Notes: generated by a model not told the origin, from the sequence alone. Positions 50,457 to 60,245 are shown, numbered from the stretch's first letter. The stretch: 64,000 nucleotides of DNA from Pelagicoccus sp. (GCA_028284635.1 JANQRJ010000013.1:146588-210587); one strand, 5' to 3'. Program-made: numbers and translations.

Positions 50457-51890
50457 ATGGACATCGCCTACGACCAAGGAACGTTCTTCGACGAAGCATT
50501 CGAATCCGACGGAACGCCTCGACCTCACTATCAAAGCCTGATCTCGAAATTCGCGGAGCTTTCTCCCGAAGAGTTCCAGCAGAAACGCGAGGCCATCGAT
50601 CTGGCTTTTCTCCAGCAGGGCATCACCTTCACCGTCTATGGCGAAGCTCAGAGCACAGAGCGGATTTTCCCGTTCGACCTAATGCCGAGAGTCATTCCCA
50701 AGTCCGAATGGGACCACCTTTCAACCGGACTCAAGCAGCGCCTGGAAACCCTCAATCTCTTCCTCCACGATATCTATCACGACCGCAAAATCGTGAAGGA
50801 TAAAGTCTTTCCGGAGGAAATACTGGCGTCAGCCAAGCACTATCGCCCGGAAATAGCCGGACTCGACGTGCCCAAGGATATCTATATACATATCTGCGGC
50901 ACCGATCTCATCCGCGACGACCAGGGAGCCTACCTCGTCCTCGAAGACAATGGGCGTTGCCCTTCCGGAGTTTCCTACATGCTGGAAAACCGCCAAGCCA
51001 TGAAGCGCGCCTTTCCGCGTTTCTTTCCCAACGCCGGTGTCCGTCCCGTGACCGACTACCCGAGCCACCTTCTGGCAGCCCTTCGGCACACCGCTCCCGA
51101 AGGCGTTGACGAGCCCACCGTAGCCGTGCTCACGCCTGGCGTCTACAACAGCGCTTATTTCGAGCACTGCTTTCTCGCCCGCCAGATGGGTGTCGAAATC
51201 GTGGAGGGGCGCGACCTTGTCGTCGAAAACGACGACCGCGTCTACATGCGCACCACCGAAGGCCTCAAGCGAGTGGACGTGCTGTATCGAAGAATCGACG
51301 ACGACTTCATCGATCCCGAAGTCTTCCGCAAGGATTCCGTACTCGGCGTGCCCGGCCTCGTACGAGCCTACCGCAAGGGCAATCTCGGCCTGGCCAACGC
51401 CTTGGGGACCGGCGTGGCTGACGACAAGGTCGCCTACTGCTTCGTGCCGGACATGATAAAGTACTACCTGGATCAGGATCCCATTCTGCCCAACGTGCAA
51501 AGCTGGCTGCCATACCGTCCGGACGATTTGAAGTACGTCCTGGAAAACATGGAAAACCTCGTGGTCAAAGCGGCCAACGAAGCGGGCGGCTATGGGATGA
51601 TCATCGGACCGGTCGCCAGCAAGGCCGAAATCGCCGAGTTCCGCGAAAAGGTCAAAGCCGATCCTCGCGGCTTCATCGCCCAAACGCCCATATCCCTATC
51701 CCGCCACCCCACCTACGCCGACGGCGCCTTCGACGGACGCCACATCGATTTGCGCCCCTATATCATCTCGGGCAAGCAAACGCATATCATTCCAGGCGGC
51801 CTCACCCGAGTCGCCCTCCGCAAAGGCTCCCTCGTGGTAAACTCTTCCCAAGGCGGCGGTAGCAAAGACACTTGGGTCCTCTATGATTAG
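50457..51890 (+). CDS. Circularly permuted ATP-grasp ligase
   Basis: The protein is 477 residues of the circularly permuted ATP-grasp type 2 family. The N-terminus has [17 protein letters not shown] and [14 protein letters not shown]. The ATP-binding glycine-rich strand [19 protein letters not shown] and the C-terminal [17 protein letters not shown] and [10 protein letters not shown] are conserved. Such ligases are predicted to form peptide or amide bonds. It is the first of a five-gene locus with alpha-E, transglutaminase and DUF2126 proteins. The ATG at 50457 matches the family start. The same module recurs fused to alpha-E at 56598. Confidence 0.88.
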   Translation: MDIAYDQGTFFDEAFESDGTPRPHYQSLISKFAELSPEEFQQKREAIDLAFLQQGITFTVYGEAQSTERIFPFDLMPRVIPKSEWDHLSTGLKQRLETLNLFLHDIYHDRKIVKDKVFPEEILASAKHYRPEIAGLDVPKDIYIHICGTDLIRDDQGAYLVLEDNGRCPSGVSYMLENRQAMKRAFPRFFPNAGVRPVTDYPSHLLAALRHTAPEGVDEPTVAVLTPGVYNSAYFEHCFLARQMGVEIVEGRDLVVENDDRVYMRTTEGLKRVDVLYRRIDDDFIDPEVFRKDSVLGVPGLVRAYRKGNLGLANALGTGVADDKVAYCFVPDMIKYYLDQDPILPNVQSWLPYRPDDLKYVLENMENLVVKAANEAGGYGMIIGPVASKAEIAEFREKVKADPRGFIAQTPISLSRHPTYADGAFDGRHIDLRPYIISGKQTHIIPGGLTRVALRKGSLVVNSSQGGGSKDTWVLYD

Positions 51891-51936
51891 TTAGGCTGAA
51901 GGATGCAAATACCGATCGCCGCTCCGCCTCCAGCCC

Positions 51937-51971
51937 CTCAGCCCTCAGCCTTCAGCCTTCAGCCTTCAGCC
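51937..51971 (+). repeat. Heptad array upstream of alpha-E gene
   Basis: Units CTCAGCC, CTCAGCC, TTCAGCC, TTCAGCC and TTCAGCC are followed by an A-rich leader (CTAAAAAA) directly before the ATG at 51993. Confidence 0.9.
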
Positions 51972-51992
51972 TAAAAACCTACACCTAAAAAA

Positions 51993-52982
51993 ATGCTTTG
52001 CCGCGTTGCCGATTCCCTTTTCTGGATGAGCCGCTATATAGAACGGGCCGAAAACACCGTACGCCTCGTGGACGTCACCCTGCAAACACTGCTAGAATCC
52101 GAGCACTCCAGCGAGGACATCAGTTACCGCCACTGGAGTCCCATCCTTTCCTCCCTCGGCGACCAGGAGCTGTTCGAAAGCCACTGCAGCGAGACCTCCT
52201 CCCTAGAGGTCACCCATTTCCTAACCTTCTCCAGAGAAAACCCCAGCTCCGTCTTCAGCTGCGTAGCCTCTGCTCGAGAGAACGCCCGTATGATCCGCGA
52301 CCAGATTTCCGCCGAAATGTGGGAGGTCATCAACCGACTCTACCTGTATTTGAAAAATACTGACGCCGAACGCGTCTGTCGCGAAGTCAACTTCGATTTC
52401 TTCCACCGTATCAAGGAGTTCTCCATACTCTTCCAGGGTATCACCGAATCCACCTTCACCCACCAGCTTGGCTACGAGTTCATCATCTGCGGTCGCCAGC
52501 TCGAACGAGCCGACAAGACCTGTCGCATCCTTGACGCCAAGCGCTTCATGGGAACGGTCTCCCAGGTCGAGGACGACGCTCTCGACACCGCCCAATGGGC
52601 CGCTCTGCTCAGGGGCTGCAGCGCCTTCGAAGCCTATCACCGCACCTATGTTTCCGATGTATCCGGAGATCACGTACGCGAGCTGCTGATGCTCTCGCGC
52701 AACTTTCCCCGCTCCGTGCTCTTCTGCATCGACAGGCTGCAAAAAGCGATGCACGCCATCTCGAAGTGCCCGCTCACCCATTTCTCAAACGAAGCAGAAC
52801 GACGCGTCGGCTTGCTCATCTCCCGACTCAACTACGCAACCCCAAGCGAACTCGCAGACGACAAAGCCCACCAGCTCATCGAGGACATCGAAGACGATCT
52901 AGCCGACATCGCCCAGGAACTCAGCGCCCGCTACATGTTCGCCGAGATCGTCGATCCCGCCGCAGAGCTAGTGGAGAGCTAG
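51993..52982 (+). CDS. Alpha-E domain protein (DUF403)
   Basis: The protein is 329 residues and predicted all-helical. It starts with MLCRVADSLFWMSRYIERAENTVRLVDV, the hallmark of alpha-E proteins with the R-x-A-D-x-L-F-W-x-x-R-Y-x-E-R-A pattern. ENARMIRDQISAEMWEVIN is the second conserved block. Alpha-E proteins always accompany circularly permuted ATP-grasp ligases and transglutaminase-like proteins; their exact role is not established. The translation start is preceded by heptad repeats. Confidence 0.9.
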   Translation: MLCRVADSLFWMSRYIERAENTVRLVDVTLQTLLESEHSSEDISYRHWSPILSSLGDQELFESHCSETSSLEVTHFLTFSRENPSSVFSCVASARENARMIRDQISAEMWEVINRLYLYLKNTDAERVCREVNFDFFHRIKEFSILFQGITESTFTHQLGYEFIICGRQLERADKTCRILDAKRFMGTVSQVEDDALDTAQWAALLRGCSAFEAYHRTYVSDVSGDHVRELLMLSRNFPRSVLFCIDRLQKAMHAISKCPLTHFSNEAERRVGLLISRLNYATPSELADDKAHQLIEDIEDDLADIAQELSARYMFAEIVDPAAELVES

Positions 52983-53004
52983 CGCCCGCAAGCGGGCGAG
53001 GTCG

Positions 53005-53097
53005 TTTAGGCTGTAGGAGTTTAGGCTGAAGGCCTAAAAGCCACACAGAGCTCTAGACACCCTCCTCTCCCTACAGCCTAACTCCCTACAGCCTAAA
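53005..53097. repeat. Inverted heptad/14-mer arrays between alpha-E and DUF2126 genes
   Basis: TTTAGGCTGTAGGAGTTTAG (from 53005) and CTACAGCCTAACTCCCTAC (from 53071) are approximate inverted complements around a ~35-base spacer. The right array ends 13 bases before the ATG at 53111. Confidence 0.8.
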
Positions 53098-53110
53098 AAC
53101 CTTCTCCACA

Positions 53111-56100
53111 ATGCCTGTCACCGTCGCGCTCCACCACCGCACCTGCTACCGCTACGCCCGACCGGCTAGCCTCTCGCCGCAAACCATACGTCTGCGTCCC
53201 GCGCCACACTGCCGCACTCCCATCCTGAGCTACGCCCAGAAGATCGCTCCCAGCGAGCACTTCGTCAACTGGATGCAGGACCCTCAAGGCAACTACCTCG
53301 CCCGCGTCGTATTTCCAGAGCGGATACCGGAGTTCGTGGTCGAAATCGACCTGGTCGCCGAGTTGGTCCCACTCAATCCCTTCGACTTCTTTCTGGAGGA
53401 CTACGCCGAAACCTTTCCCTTCAAGTACGACGACGCGCTAGCCGAAGAACTCGCCCCCTACCTCGATCCAGTCGACGACGTCGGCCCCAGGTGGAAAGCC
53501 TTCGTCGCCGACATCGATAGCAAGCCAAGGCAGTCCGTCGACTTCCTGGTCTATCTCAACACTCAGGTGCAAAGCGCCATCAGCTACCTCATCCGCATGG
53601 AGCCCGGCATCCAGACGCCCGAGCAAACCCTCGCCAACGGCTCCGGCTCGTGTCGCGACTCGGCCTGGTTGCTAATCAGTCTGCTGCGGCGCCTAGGACT
53701 CGCCGCCCGCTTCGCATCCGGATATCTGATACAGCTCACCGCCGATCAAAAGGCAGTAGACGGTCCATCCGGCCCAGAGGAGGACTTCACCGACCTGCAC
53801 GCCTGGGCAGAGGTCTATTTGCCCGGAGCCGGCTGGATCGGACTCGACGCCACCTCAGGACTACTGGCGGGCGAAGGCCACATTCCGCTCGCCTGCTCGC
53901 CAAACCCCACCTCCGCAGCCCCGATCACTGGCTCGCTAGAAGATGTGGAGACCGAGTTCGAATTCAGCATGAAAGTCGAACGGCTTGCCGATCCGCCACG
54001 AGCCGCCCGGCCCTACGAGGAATCGACCTGGCAGGAAATCATCCAAGCTGGCGAAACCGTCGACCAATCCCTGAGCGACCAAGGCATCGCCCTCACCATG
54101 GGCGGCGAACCCACCTTCATCTCCTTCGACAACCCCGACGCGCCGGAATGGAACGGAGCAGCCGTCGGGGCTGAAAAGCGCATCCTCTCTGAAAACCTCA
54201 TGCACCGGCTATGGAAGCGACTCGCCCCCGGCGGACTCCTGCACTACGGCCAAGGCAAATGGTATCCCGGCGAGAGTCTTCCCCGCTGGGCCTTCACCTG
54301 CTACTGGCGACCCGATGGCAAACCCCTCTGGAAATCACCCGAGCGCCTCGCCACTCTGTCGCAGCCCGGCAACTACAAGGCGGAGGACGCCGAACGCTTC
54401 GGTCGAGCCCTCGCCGAGACTCTGCAAGTCGATCCAAACTGTCTCATCCCCGCCTTCGAAGACGTCGGCTACTACCTCTGGAAGGAGAAGAAACTCCCCA
54501 TCAACGTCGATCCGATCGACAATCGCCTGCAGGACCGCGAAGAGCGAGCCCGTATCGCTCGTGTCTTCGAGAGCGGGCTCGACAAGCCACGCGGCTGGAC
54601 CCTGCCCCTCCAGCGACAGCAATGGCAAGCCAAGTGGGTTTCCGGAAAATGGCCGCTGACCAGCGAGCGTCTCTTTCTTATCCCCGGCGACTCGCCCATC
54701 GGCCTGCGCCTGCCGCTCGAATCCCTGCCTTGGGTGGACGCCGGCGACGCCCCCTTCACCTTCCAAGTCGATCCGTTCTCCATCGAACCCAGTCGGCCCT
54801 TGACGCCCGCCGCTCCCCCTGAAGCTCGACAGATGACCAGCGGCGATCTCCGTCGCTACGAGAGCTACGAAGAGGGCAACCAAATCCAGCGCCAAAAGCT
54901 GCCCGAGGAGCAACGCGAACCCAAGCCTGGCGAATCCGCCTCCTGGATCGTGCGTACCGCCCTGTGCGTGGAGCCACGCGATGGACAGCTCAGCGTATTC
55001 ATGCCACCCCTACGCGACTTCGAGACCTACCTGGAACTAGTCAACGCCATCGAGTCCGTCGCCGAAAAGCTCGACATGAAGATCCTCATCGAAGGCGAAC
55101 GCCCACCTTTCGACCCCCGCGTCCAGCAGTTCAGCATAACTCCCGACCCCGGCGTAGTTGAAGTCAACATACATCCCGCGAAAAGCTGGAAGGAACTCTG
55201 CGAACTCAACGAAATCCTCTTCCAGGAAGCTGCCCACGCCCGCCTCAAGCCCGACAAGCTCATGCAGGACGGCCGCCATACCGGTTCTGGCGGCGGTTGT
55301 CACATCGTGCTCGGTGGGGCCACGCCCGCCGAGAGCCCTTTCCTCAAGGACCCCGCGCTGCTGGCCAGCATGCTCGCCTACTGGCAACGCCACCCCGCTC
55401 TCTCCTTCCTATTCTCCGGTCTCTTCATCGGCCCGACCAGCCAGAGCCCCCGCATCGACGAAGCCCGCCACGACTCGCTCTACGAGCTGGAAATCGCCCT
55501 CAGGGAACTCGAGCGGCAGGAGTCTTGCCCGCCCTGGTTGGTTGACCGCCTGTTTCGCCATCTGCTTACCGACCTGACAGGCAACACGCACCGAGCCGAA
55601 TTCTGCATCGACAAGCTCTACAACCCCGACCGCAGCAGCGGCCGCCTCGGCCTACTCGAGCTGCGGGCCTTCGAAATGATGCCCCACTACCGCATGAACG
55701 CCGCTCTACAGCTACTCGTGCGAAGCCTCGTCGCCATGCTTGCGAAGGCCCCCTTCAAGCCCCGCCGACTCGTCCGCTGGGGAGCCGAGCTGCACGACCG
55801 CTTCATGCTCCCCCACTACCTCTGGGACGATTTTCTCGACGCTCTGCACGACCTACAGCAAGCCGGACTGCCCATCAAACCAGAGTGGTTTGAAGCCCAC
55901 TTCGAATTTCGCTTTCCATTGTCGGGAAAATTCCGATACAAGGAAATCGAAGTCGAGCTTCGCCAAGCCATAGAGCCTTGGCACACCCTCGGCGAAGAAG
56001 CCACCGCCGGAGGTACTGCCCGCTATGTCGATTCCTCTCTCGATCGCCTGCAGATCAAGGCCAATCAATTTCAGCCCGAACGCTACGAGCTTCGCTGCAA

Positions 56101-56455
56101 CAGCCTGCCGCTGCCGCTCGAAAACACAGGACGCCAAGGCGAATACGTCGCCGGCCTGCGCTACCGAGCCTGGCAGCCCCCCTCCTGTCTGCATCCCACC
56201 ATCCCTGTAGATACTCCACTGTATATCGATCTCGTAGATACATGGACCAACCGAGCCGTTGCAGGATGCCGCTACCACAGTGGCCATCCCGGAGGCCGCA
56301 GCTTCGACGACAGCCCCATCAACAGCCTCGAGGCCGCCGGTCGTTGGACTGCCAAATTCGACGCCCATGGCCACACCCCTGGCCCCGCCAAGACCGCCCG
56401 ATCGTCCAAGCGCCCTCAGGAATACCCGCTGACGCTGGACATGAGACTGAAGTGA
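53111..56455 (+). CDS. Transglutaminase-like / DUF2126 putative amidoligase
   Basis: The protein is 1114 residues. Residues 1 to ~290 are a transglutaminase-like cysteine peptidase fold with a beta N-terminal domain (VALHHRTCYRYARP). The triad is Cys in GSGSCRDSAW, His in DLHAWAEV and Asp in GLDATSG. The remaining ~820 residues are the DUF2126 region (PF09899, annotated as putative amidoligase), starting around ALTMGGEPTFIS and including GSGGGCHIVLGGATP. By family knowledge such proteins combine peptide-bond formation and hydrolysis activities. It belongs to the ATP-grasp/alpha-E locus. The product is unknown. Confidence 0.88.
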   Translation: MPVTVALHHRTCYRYARPASLSPQTIRLRPAPHCRTPILSYAQKIAPSEHFVNWMQDPQGNYLARVVFPERIPEFVVEIDLVAELVPLNPFDFFLEDYAETFPFKYDDALAEELAPYLDPVDDVGPRWKAFVADIDSKPRQSVDFLVYLNTQVQSAISYLIRMEPGIQTPEQTLANGSGSCRDSAWLLISLLRRLGLAARFASGYLIQLTADQKAVDGPSGPEEDFTDLHAWAEVYLPGAGWIGLDATSGLLAGEGHIPLACSPNPTSAAPITGSLEDVETEFEFSMKVERLADPPRAARPYEESTWQEIIQAGETVDQSLSDQGIALTMGGEPTFISFDNPDAPEWNGAAVGAEKRILSENLMHRLWKRLAPGGLLHYGQGKWYPGESLPRWAFTCYWRPDGKPLWKSPERLATLSQPGNYKAEDAERFGRALAETLQVDPNCLIPAFEDVGYYLWKEKKLPINVDPIDNRLQDREERARIARVFESGLDKPRGWTLPLQRQQWQAKWVSGKWPLTSERLFLIPGDSPIGLRLPLESLPWVDAGDAPFTFQVDPFSIEPSRPLTPAAPPEARQMTSGDLRRYESYEEGNQIQRQKLPEEQREPKPGESASWIVRTALCVEPRDGQLSVFMPPLRDFETYLELVNAIESVAEKLDMKILIEGERPPFDPRVQQFSITPDPGVVEVNIHPAKSWKELCELNEILFQEAAHARLKPDKLMQDGRHTGSGGGCHIVLGGATPAESPFLKDPALLASMLAYWQRHPALSFLFSGLFIGPTSQSPRIDEARHDSLYELEIALRELERQESCPPWLVDRLFRHLLTDLTGNTHRAEFCIDKLYNPDRSSGRLGLLELRAFEMMPHYRMNAALQLLVRSLVAMLAKAPFKPRRLVRWGAELHDRFMLPHYLWDDFLDALHDLQQAGLPIKPEWFEAHFEFRFPLSGKFRYKEIEVELRQAIEPWHTLGEEATAGGTARYVDSSLDRLQIKANQFQPERYELRCNSLPLPLENTGRQGEYVAGLRYRAWQPPSCLHPTIPVDTPLYIDLVDTWTNRAVAGCRYHSGHPGGRSFDDSPINSLEAAGRWTAKFDAHGHTPGPAKTARSSKRPQEYPLTLDMRLK

Positions 56456-56591
56456 GCGAAAAGCGAAGAGCGAAAAGTTAAGAGCTGGAGAAACAAGGGA
56501 ATTGAACTGCAGCCGAAGTCGAAAGACTCTAGTCGCATCCAGCCAAACCTCTCCCTCAACTTTTAGCTCTTCGCTTTTCGCTCTTCACTTT
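56456..56591 (+). repeat. Inverted pair of heptad arrays before the ATP-grasp/alpha-E fusion gene
   Basis: The left array (56456-56490) is GCGAAAA, GCGAAGA, GCGAAAA, GTTAAGA, GCTGGAG. The right array (56557-56591) is CAACTTT, TAGCTCT, TCGCTTT, TCGCTCT, TCACTTT. They can pair over about 30 bases with a 66-base loop, and the right arm ends 6 bases before the ATG at 56598. Confidence 0.88.
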
Positions 56592-56597
56592 CTCCCC

Positions 56598-59126
56598 ATG
56601 AGCCTCGCTAACAATTGGATGGGCGGCTACGCCCCGCCTTCCGGCTTCTTCGACGAATTTCTCGACGCGGAAGGCCAGCCTCGCCCCCACTGGCAGACGC
56701 TTTCCTCCAAGCTGGGCAGCATCGATCAAGACGGCTGGCAGCGACGCGAACGCCAGCTGGTTCGACTGATCCACGACAACGGCATCACCTACAACGTCTA
56801 CCGAGAGTCCGAGACCGACCCGCGTCCTTGGAATCTCGACATGCTACCTCTCGTCCTGCCGCAAGCGGAAATCGATCGACTCGAGACCGCCCTTTCCCAG
56901 CGAGCCCATCTGCTGAACCTCGTCTTGCAAGACGTCTATGGCCGCCAGACCATGCTGCAAAACGGCCAGATCGATCCTTTTCTGGTCTTCGCCAGTCCGT
57001 CTTTTCTCCGCCCCTGCCACGGACTGCTTCCCGCTCGAGCCAGACACATCCAGCTCTATGCCGCCGACCTGACTCGTTCGCCCGACGGCAATTGGTGGGT
57101 CCTAGGCGACCGGGTCGAAGCCGCCTCCGGGCTGGGCTACGCCATGGAGAACCGCATGCTCATGTCGCGGATCTTCCCCAAGGTCCTCGGAGACGCGAAC
57201 GCCCTGTCCCTCAGCCCCTTCATCCGGCAATTCTGCCGCAACGTCGAGTCGCTCGCCCCCTCCCGGACCGACAGCCCGAACGTCGCCATGCTCACCCCAG
57301 GCCCGCGCAACGAGACCTACTTCGAACAATCCTTCCTCGCCCGCAACCTCGGCTACACCCTCGCCGAAGGCTCGGACCTCACCGTGCACAACAACCGGCT
57401 CTACATGAAAACGATCGCCGGCGTACAACCCATCGACGTGCTTCTGCGACGCGTCGACTCGTCATGGTGCGACCCCCTAGAGCTGCGCAACGAGTCGCTG
57501 CTCGGCATTCCCGGTCTCGTCAATGCCGTGCGCCAAGGCAATCTTGTCGTAGCCAACGCCCTCGGCTCCGGCTTCGTGGAAAGCCCCGCCATGCTCGCAT
57601 TCCTCCCCTGGTTCTGCCGCTCCTTCCTCGGCGAGAGCCTGGAGATACCTTCCGTCGCAACCTGGTGGTGCGGCCAGCCCACCGAGATGAAATACGTGCT
57701 GGAAAACATCGATCGCCTCGCCATCAAGCCCACCTTCTACGGCCCCGGCGCTCGCTCCTACTTCTGCCCCCAACTCAGCTCCGCCGAAAAGCAGGACCTC
57801 GTCGCTCGCATCAAGGCCCAACCCGAGCTGTATTGCGGCCAGGAAATCGTCTCCAACGCCACCACCCCCGTCTACGAGGACGGCCGCCTGCAGTCCCGCC
57901 ATTTCCAGCTGCGCGTCTTCCTCGTGCCCGACGGCAACGGCTGGAGCATGCTGCCCGGAGGACTCGCCCGCCACGCCGAGCAAAAAGACGATCTCATCGT
58001 CTCCATGCAAGCCGGCGGCGAAAGCAAAGACACCTGGGTCCTGCGCGACCCCCTCTCCAAATCCTCCCGGAAGACCAGCCGCGGCTCCGAGCCCCCATCC
58101 ATCCGCCGCAACGCCAACGACCTGCCCAGCCGCACGGCCGACAACCTCTTCTGGCTAGGGCGCTACGTCGAGCGGGCCGAATCTCAAGCCCGTCTCCTGC
58201 GCGCCCTCTGTCACCTGCTCGTCGACCAGATAGGTGGCGAGAGCCAGCTCTGCGCTCTGCCCTTCCTCGAGCAAATCATGCCGCCCGGAGACGACGCCAA
58301 ACGCCTGGCCACCGAAGACCAGCTGGACTTCCCCCTAGCCGAAGCCGCCGTGCTCGACGCCACCTACGATCTGGAAAGCTCCGAGAGCTTCCTCTCCAAC
58401 CTTACCCACATCGAGCGCACCGCCGAACGCGTCAAGGAACGCCTCTCGATCGACACCTGGAAGCGCCTCCAGATGATGCGCGACCTCGCTCGCCGCGAAC
58501 GTCCGCAAACGAACTCCCTGCTGGAAGAGGATACCATTCTCCTGCTCGAAGCCTCGCTCGACGACCTCTCCAGCTTCATCGGCAACGTCGCCGAAAACAT
58601 GACCCGAAGCCAAGGCTGGCGCTTCCTCCAAATCGGACGCCTCATCGAACGCTCCCTCGCCATCTGCTTCCTGCTCGACAGCGCCTTCCAGCGCCACCGC
58701 CAAGACGACGACCTGCTCTCCAAGCTCCTCGACTGGGCGGACAGCTCCATCACATACCGTCGCCGCTATCTGAATACGCTCAATCCCAGTCGTGTTCTCG
58801 ACCTGCTCTGCTGCGACGTCTCCAATCCCCGCTCTCTTGCCTTCCAGGCCGAAACGCTGCGCGAACTCCTCGCCGCCCTGCCCCACGGCAACTTCGGCAG
58901 CCGCCACCCCATCGACCAGATCGCTCTGCGAGCCTACAGTCGCATCGGCCTCATGGAGCCCGCTTCCCTGCTCGCAGGCGGCGACAAGGCGAGGCGAGGC
59001 AAGATCGGCGCCTTCTTCGAAAAGACCCGCAGCGACATCATGAAGCTCTCCACCGCCCTAGCCCAACAATACTTCGCCCACACCGCTCGATCGGTCGAAA
59101 GCCGCCCGAAAACCTTCATCGGCTGA
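56598..59126 (+). CDS. ATP-grasp ligase fused to alpha-E domain
   Basis: The protein is 842 residues. Residues 1 to ~500 match the ATP-grasp protein at 50457 in order and motifs (FFDEFLDAEGQPRPHWQTL, ITYNVYRESET, GGESKDTWVL). Residues ~515-842 are an alpha-E domain beginning LPSRTADNLFWLGRYVERAES, equivalent to the separate gene at 51993. The locus therefore has each module twice, once separate and once fused. The ATG at 56598 is chosen because an upstream extension would be repeat-encoded. The enzyme presumably ligates amino acids or peptides. Confidence 0.88.
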   Translation: MSLANNWMGGYAPPSGFFDEFLDAEGQPRPHWQTLSSKLGSIDQDGWQRRERQLVRLIHDNGITYNVYRESETDPRPWNLDMLPLVLPQAEIDRLETALSQRAHLLNLVLQDVYGRQTMLQNGQIDPFLVFASPSFLRPCHGLLPARARHIQLYAADLTRSPDGNWWVLGDRVEAASGLGYAMENRMLMSRIFPKVLGDANALSLSPFIRQFCRNVESLAPSRTDSPNVAMLTPGPRNETYFEQSFLARNLGYTLAEGSDLTVHNNRLYMKTIAGVQPIDVLLRRVDSSWCDPLELRNESLLGIPGLVNAVRQGNLVVANALGSGFVESPAMLAFLPWFCRSFLGESLEIPSVATWWCGQPTEMKYVLENIDRLAIKPTFYGPGARSYFCPQLSSAEKQDLVARIKAQPELYCGQEIVSNATTPVYEDGRLQSRHFQLRVFLVPDGNGWSMLPGGLARHAEQKDDLIVSMQAGGESKDTWVLRDPLSKSSRKTSRGSEPPSIRRNANDLPSRTADNLFWLGRYVERAESQARLLRALCHLLVDQIGGESQLCALPFLEQIMPPGDDAKRLATEDQLDFPLAEAAVLDATYDLESSESFLSNLTHIERTAERVKERLSIDTWKRLQMMRDLARRERPQTNSLLEEDTILLLEASLDDLSSFIGNVAENMTRSQGWRFLQIGRLIERSLAICFLLDSAFQRHRQDDDLLSKLLDWADSSITYRRRYLNTLNPSRVLDLLCCDVSNPRSLAFQAETLRELLAALPHGNFGSRHPIDQIALRAYSRIGLMEPASLLAGGDKARRGKIGAFFEKTRSDIMKLSTALAQQYFAHTARSVESRPKTFIG

Positions 59127-59129
59127 ACC

Positions 59130-60011
59130 ATGCAGACTTACCGTATCCAGCATCGGACTACCTACGAGTATCGCTATCCAGTGACGATCTCGCACCACGC
59201 CGCCCACCTCAAACCGCTCACCAGCCACGAGCAGACCTGCCAGAGCTTTCGTCTCTCCATGACGCCAGACAGCTCGGACCTCGTCGAACGCCGGGACTAC
59301 TTCGGCAACACCACCCACCTCTTCTCCATCCAGCGCGCCCACCAGACCCTCGAAGTCGAGAGCCGGTCCCACGTCGAAGTCGCCGCCCAAGCCGCCAACC
59401 TGGCCGAGATCGCCACGCCCTGCGGCGAAATCCGCCAAGCTATGGCCGATCCCTCCCGCACGGACTTGCTCGACGCAAAGCAGTTTCTCTACACCACCGA
59501 ACTCACCCCCACACTCCCCGAGCTGCAAGCCTTTGGCCAGCGCTTCCTCTCCGACGAACAGCCCGTGGGATCCGCTCTCGCTGCCATGCTGCAGGCCTTT
59601 CGCGAAGAGTTCGAGTTCGATCCCGAAGCTACCGAGATCAGTACCCCCGTGCTGGAGGTTTTGGAAAAGCGCCGCGGCGTTTGCCAGGACTTCGCCCAGC
59701 TCATGATAGCCGCTCTCAAGTCCTGCGGCATTGCCGCGTGCTACGCCAGTGGATACATCCTGACCAATCCCCCTCCGGGCCAAGAACGCCTCATCGGCGC
59801 CGACGCCTCCCACGCCTGGCTCTCCGTCCATATCCCCGGCCACGGTTGGATCGATCTCGACCCGACTAATAACCTCGTCTGCTCCGACCAGCACATCCGA
59901 GTCGCCTATGGCCGAGACTACGACGACGTCAGCATGCTCTCCGGAGCCGTCACCGGCGGCGGCGAACAGGATATAAAAGTCGAAGTCACCGTGCACCCCG
60001 TAGAAATCTAA
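59130..60011 (+). CDS. Transglutaminase-like cysteine peptidase family protein
   Basis: The protein is 293 residues. The N-terminal beta domain is YRIQHRTTYEYRYPVTISHHAAHLKP. The catalytic core has Cys in RGVCQDFAQLMIAAL, His in ASHAWLSVHIPG and Asp in WIDLDPTNN. It is a stand-alone version of the first domain of the 53111 protein. It starts 3 bases after the ATP-grasp/alpha-E fusion stop, so the two are one transcription and probably one functional unit. Substrate unknown; a peptide made by the neighbouring ligases is plausible. Confidence 0.9.
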   Translation: MQTYRIQHRTTYEYRYPVTISHHAAHLKPLTSHEQTCQSFRLSMTPDSSDLVERRDYFGNTTHLFSIQRAHQTLEVESRSHVEVAAQAANLAEIATPCGEIRQAMADPSRTDLLDAKQFLYTTELTPTLPELQAFGQRFLSDEQPVGSALAAMLQAFREEFEFDPEATEISTPVLEVLEKRRGVCQDFAQLMIAALKSCGIAACYASGYILTNPPPGQERLIGADASHAWLSVHIPGHGWIDLDPTNNLVCSDQHIRVAYGRDYDDVSMLSGAVTGGGEQDIKVEVTVHPVEI

Positions 60012-60039
60012 TCTGGCAAAGCCAGAGGCCAATAGGTTT

Positions 60040-60059
60040 TTAGGCTGTAGGCGTTTAGG
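60040..60059 (+). repeat. Left partner of heptad array (TTAGGCTG class)
   Basis: TTAGGCTGTAGGCGTTTAGG is complementary in class to the CAGCC units at 60215-60235 and resembles the array at 53005. Confidence 0.6.
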
Positions 60060-60214
60060 TGAAGAAACCTCTCTACCGAGGCGCGAACGCACCGACATGA
60101 CCGCAAGAGCCCAACATGATCGTTTTTGAGAAGCAAGGTACTGAAAAAACACCTGCCCTGTCGAATTCCCCACCCCCCATTCGTCTCCCCTCAGAACCTA
60201 AACCTCAGATCCCC

Positions 60215-60235
60215 CTCAGCCCTCAGCCTTCAGCC
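60215..60235 (+). repeat. Heptad array upstream of YCII gene
   Basis: Units CTCAGCC, CTCAGCC and TTCAGCC are followed by TTCTAAAAAA directly before the ATG at 60246. No Shine-Dalgarno sequence is visible. Confidence 0.85.
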
Positions 60236-60245
60236 TTCTAAAAAA

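Noticed and set aside
56615..59869. 1084-residue plus-strand open frame overlapping the ATP-grasp/alpha-E and transglutaminase genes
   Set aside because: It is an Arg/Pro/His-rich out-of-frame translation across two well-supported genes and shows no protein-like motifs; long shadow frames are expected at this GC content.
10633..60235. CRISPR array reading of the short repeats
   Set aside because: Units are 7 bp and contiguous or form paired arms; there are no 24-37 bp repeats with unique spacers and no cas genes.
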